This document shows positions 12,790 through 15,059 of a stretch of 15,059 nt of DNA, in pieces. A program made the translations under genes and the position numbers. Every line of letters begins with the position of its first letter. Position 1 is the stretch's first letter. Location: positions 1 to 15,059 of the forward strand of contig JAEDNW010000049.1 of the NCBI GenBank assembly GCA_016302315.1, in the 5' to 3' direction. The notes under the pieces are model-generated. The model made no database searches. It was given only the letters and a program-made list of their open reading frames with translations, and had not been told where the DNA came from. The stretch is from UBA1724 sp016302315 (GTDB taxonomy: Bacteria > Verrucomicrobiota > Lentisphaeria > Oligosphaerales > Oligosphaeraceae).

Positions 12790-12806
12790 CGCCGGCATTG
12801 TCGGCG
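12790..12806 (+). other. Hairpin 12 bases before the infB ribosome binding site
   Basis: CGCCGGC (12790-12796) pairs with GTCGGCG (12800-12806) through seven pairs including one G-U, around an ATT loop. It sits just upstream of GGAGG (12818-12822), the infB ribosome site. It could affect initiation of infB translation or mark an mRNA processing site. Confidence 0.4.
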
Positions 12807-12834
12807 CAGGAAAATACGGAGGAACCAGAAAAAT

Positions 12835-14919
12835 ATGTCCACGACGAAAGTACGCGTCAATCAGCTTGCCCGGGAGCTGGGCATGGAGAGCAAGGAGTTG
12901 GTGGAGTTTCTCCAGAAGGAGGGTTTTGACAATGTGAAGACCCATTCCAGCACCTTGAGCGAGGAGGAGGCCGAGCTGATCCGGAAGCAGATTTACAACA
13001 GCCGGAAGGAGGCGCAGGCGGCCCGTCGCGGGGGCGCGGCGTCTTCTGCTCCTACGGCGGTTTCCTCCGAGGACAAGGCTCCCGTGGTGGAGAAGGAGGA
13101 GGAGGTCCTGGAGGAGGAAGAGAGCGGGAACGAGATTCACCTGAAGACGCCCATCACCGTCCGGGATCTGGCCACGGCTCTGAAGCTGAAGCCCAATGAG
13201 CTGATCATCCAGCTCATGCACCTGAACATCTTCGCCGCCATCAACCAGGTGCTGGAGACGGAGACGGTGGAGAAGCTCTGCGAGCGGAACGGGAAGAAAT
13301 TTGTCCAGGAGCGCCGGGAGAAGGGGAATCACCCTGTCTTTGAGCGGAAGGCTTCCGCCATTGCGGCGGCGGCCAGCGACGGGCGTCCCCGGAAGAAGGT
13401 GGGGCGTCCTCCCGTGGTGGTGTTCATGGGCCATGTGGACCACGGCAAGACCACGTTGCAGGACTACATCCGGAAGACCCGTGTGGCGGCGGGGGAAGCG
13501 GGTGGCATCACCCAGGCCATCGGTGCCTCTGTGGCGCAGTATGGGGACCAGACCATCACCTTCCTGGACACTCCTGGCCATGCGGCCTTCACGGCCATGC
13601 GGGCCCGGGGCGCCAATGCCACGGATGTGGCGGTGCTGGTGATTGCCGGTCCGGAGGGCTGCATGCCCCAGACCATCGAGGCCATCCACCACGCCCAGGC
13701 GGCCAAGGTCCCCATCATCGTGGCCATGACCAAAAGCGATTTGCCGGGCTGTGACAAGGATCGGGTGCTGCGCCAGCTTCAGGAAAACGGGATTCAGCCC
13801 GAGGAATGGGGCGGCGAGACGGCCGTCATCCCCTGCAGCGGCATCACCGGCGACGGCGTGGACGAGTTGCTGGAGCGCATCCTGCTGGAAGCGGAGATGC
13901 TGGAGCTCCATGCGGACCTGGAGGCTCCCTTCGAGGGGCTGGTCATCGAGGCCCAGATGGAGACGGGCATGGGCCCCACCGCCAATATCCTGGTGCGGAA
14001 CGGCGTGCTCCGCCAGGGAGACTGGTTCTCCTGCGGCTCCACCTACGGCAAGGCCCGGGCGCTGCTGGACACCCATGGAAAGCGTCTGGCCCGGGCCACC
14101 GCCTCCACTCCGGTGAAGATCATGGGCTACAACGGCGTGCCCGAAGCCGGCGACCGGGTGGTCTGGCAGCCGGATGAAAAGAGCGCCAAGGCGGCGGCGG
14201 ACGAGGAACTGCAGAAGAAGCGCCAGGAGAGCGTCGCGGATTCCAAGGCCATGTCTCTGGAGGAGGTCATCCGGAAGATCACTGCCAAGAAGGAAAACAA
14301 CGATGTGGTGGAGATGAACCTGGTCCTGAAGACGGATGTCCGGGGATCCCTGGAGGCCATCTCCGAGGCCATTAACGGCATCAAATCCTCCAAGATCACC
14401 GTGAAGATTGTCCACGGCGGCGTGGGGGAGATTACGGATTCCGACGTTGTCCTGGCGGCGGCCAGCAAGGCCATCATCGTGGGCTTCCACGTGCGGGCGA
14501 TGCCCAGCGTCAACCGCACGGCGAAGCAGAAGGGGGTGGAGATCCGCCTCTATTCCATCATCTACGATCTCCTGGATGACCTGGAGGACGTGATGCGGGG
14601 CCGTCTCACCCCGGAGACCCGGGAGAGCCTGCTGGGCGAGGCCCAGATTGCCCAGGTCTTCCACATTTCCAAGACCGGAAAGATCTGCGGCTGCCGGGTG
14701 ACCAGCGGAAGCATCAAGGTCAACCAGAAGGCCAAGGTCTTCCGGCAGGACAGCCAGATCTACTCTGGTCTGGTGGCCTCCCTGAAGCATTTCAAGGAGG
14801 ATGTCCGGGAGATGAAGGCGGGTCAGGAATGCGGTATCCGGCTGGACAACTTCGAGGATTTCGAGGTGGGCGACCGCATCCAGGTCTTCACCGTGGAAAA
14901 GATTCTCCCCGAACTCTAG
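12835..14919 (+). CDS. infB: Translation initiation factor IF-2 with a divergent G domain
   Basis: A 694-residue GTPase that places initiator tRNA on the 30S subunit and promotes subunit joining. Two IF2_N modules lie at about 1-55 (VRVNQLARELGMESKELVEFL) and 100-155 (ITVRDLATALKLKPNELIIQL), joined by a short Ala/Glu-rich linker, so the protein is shorter than most. The G domain starts near 193: G1 GHVDHGKT (199-206), G2 GGITQAIGA (223-231), G3 DTPGH (245-249), G4 TKSD (299-302) and G5 CSGITG (334-339). Domain II, domain III and the tRNA-binding domain IV follow in normal order to GDRIQVFTVEKILPEL. Several consensus residues differ: Ala228 for His, Gly272-Pro273-Glu274 for Ala-Asp-Asp, Thr299 for Asn, and Gly336-Ile337 for Ala-Lys. 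G1 and G3 are intact. GGAGG (12818-12822) lies 12 bases before the ATG. It is the only infB in view and is in the usual operon, so it is presumably functional. Confidence 0.96.
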   Translation: MSTTKVRVNQLARELGMESKELVEFLQKEGFDNVKTHSSTLSEEEAELIRKQIYNSRKEAQAARRGGAASSAPTAVSSEDKAPVVEKEEEVLEEEESGNEIHLKTPITVRDLATALKLKPNELIIQLMHLNIFAAINQVLETETVEKLCERNGKKFVQERREKGNHPVFERKASAIAAAASDGRPRKKVGRPPVVVFMGHVDHGKTTLQDYIRKTRVAAGEAGGITQAIGASVAQYGDQTITFLDTPGHAAFTAMRARGANATDVAVLVIAGPEGCMPQTIEAIHHAQAAKVPIIVAMTKSDLPGCDKDRVLRQLQENGIQPEEWGGETAVIPCSGITGDGVDELLERILLEAEMLELHADLEAPFEGLVIEAQMETGMGPTANILVRNGVLRQGDWFSCGSTYGKARALLDTHGKRLARATASTPVKIMGYNGVPEAGDRVVWQPDEKSAKAAADEELQKKRQESVADSKAMSLEEVIRKITAKKENNDVVEMNLVLKTDVRGSLEAISEAINGIKSSKITVKIVHGGVGEITDSDVVLAAASKAIIVGFHVRAMPSVNRTAKQKGVEIRLYSIIYDLLDDLEDVMRGRLTPETRESLLGEAQIAQVFHISKTGKICGCRVTSGSIKVNQKAKVFRQDSQIYSGLVASLKHFKEDVREMKAGQECGIRLDNFEDFEVGDRIQVFTVEKILPEL

Positions 14920-14926
14920 CGCACCG

Positions 14927-14995
14927 CCAAGGCCAGCCAGGCGCCCCTGCGGCTCCCCGCCGCCTCCCCGCATGGCCGGCCTTGGGCAAGGCGCC
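14927..14995 (+). other. Long-range inverted repeat in the infB-rbfA spacer
   Basis: CCAAGGCCAGCC (14927-14938) pairs with GGCCGGCCTTGG (14974-14985) with one mismatch, starting eight bases after the infB stop. A second pairing is possible between GGCGCC at 14940-14945 and GGCGCC at 14990-14995. No T run follows; a run of nine C (15002-15010) comes next. It may be an mRNA processing or pause structure. Confidence 0.45.
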
Positions 14996-15029
14996 AGGAA
15001 GCCCCCCCCCTTTCCGGAATAAGGACACC

Positions 15030-15059
15030 ATGCCTGTCGACGACCGCATCGCACGCCTC
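15030..15059 (+). CDS. Start of a gene cut by the window edge, probably ribosome-binding factor A
   Basis: Only ten codons are visible (MPVDDRIARL), with AAGGA (15021-15025) as ribosome site. It follows infB by 110 bases on the same strand. In most bacteria rbfA follows infB, and a short N-terminus with R-x-x-R-L/V is compatible with RbfA, which matures the 16S rRNA 5' end in 30S subunits. Ten residues do not prove identity, so the call rests mainly on gene order and no gene symbol is assigned. Confidence 0.5.
   Translation, partial: MPVDDRIARL

Noticed and set aside
12677..12937. Small open frame running from the nusA-infB spacer into infB
   Set aside because: It overlaps infB in another frame, has no ribosome site, and its sequence reflects the GC-rich hairpins.
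12394..15054. Long minus-strand open frame opposite infB
   Set aside because: It results from GC-rich codon bias in infB; no domain, and IF2 on the + strand is certain.

Overview
The window looks like a chromosomal segment from a GC-rich member of the Lentisphaerota (PVC superphylum; Victivallis-like). The assignment is an inference from three things. The first gene is a pseudopilin-like protein with the FTLIELLVVIAIIAI helix and a C-terminal H-X9-DG motif, a protein class that is highly expanded in Lentisphaerota and Planctomycetota. It sits in front of a very large secreted CBM9/GH123-like (DUF6067-type) protein. The remaining genes are ordinary bacterial housekeeping genes. No tRNA, rRNA, CRISPR array, transposase or phage gene was seen.

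Region 1 (1-8422) is a probable glycan-use operon on the + strand. An AT-rich 300-base leader begins with the likely terminator of an unseen upstream gene (11-40) and carries two separate palindromes (161-195 and 229-248) that could be operators. Four closely spaced genes follow, with gaps of 33, 24 and 19 bases: a pseudopilin-like surface protein, a 1302-residue secreted protein (signal peptide, LamG-like, CBM9-like and GH123/DUF6067-like parts), a two-domain Eis-like GNAT acetyltransferase, and a GH31 glycosidase without a signal peptide. The simplest reading is capture or cleavage of a glycan outside the cytoplasm and trimming of the resulting oligosaccharide inside it. The acetyltransferase substrate is unknown.

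Region 2 (8423-9750) starts with a 242-base intergenic stretch. It holds four 9-bp tandem repeats, a strong hairpin, a palindrome centred on a TATAGT box, and a small GAAA-loop hairpin. Then comes gapA (glycolytic GAPDH), which has the codon use of a highly expressed gene, and a bidirectional terminator shared with the convergent next gene.

Region 3 (9813-11369) holds a minus-strand SEDS glycosyltransferase of RodA type. Its leader is an almost pure C/U tract, and the opposite strand is a 31-base purine run with G-quadruplex potential. The divergent spacer to nusA ends in a clear intrinsic terminator only 24 bases before the nusA start codon.

Region 4 (11370-15059) is the nusA-infB-(rbfA) transcription/translation operon, without rimP in front of nusA. 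Both intercistronic gaps are rich in inverted repeats. The IF2 G domain departs from the usual consensus at several otherwise conserved positions, including TKSD in place of NKxD and SGI in place of SAK.

No clearly new multi-gene system is proven here. The best leads are the nusA leader terminator (possible NusA autoregulation), the unusual IF2 G-domain motifs, the structured nusA-infB spacer, the palindromes in front of the pseudopilin-glycosidase operon, and the group of genes that start without a Shine-Dalgarno sequence behind C/U-rich leaders.
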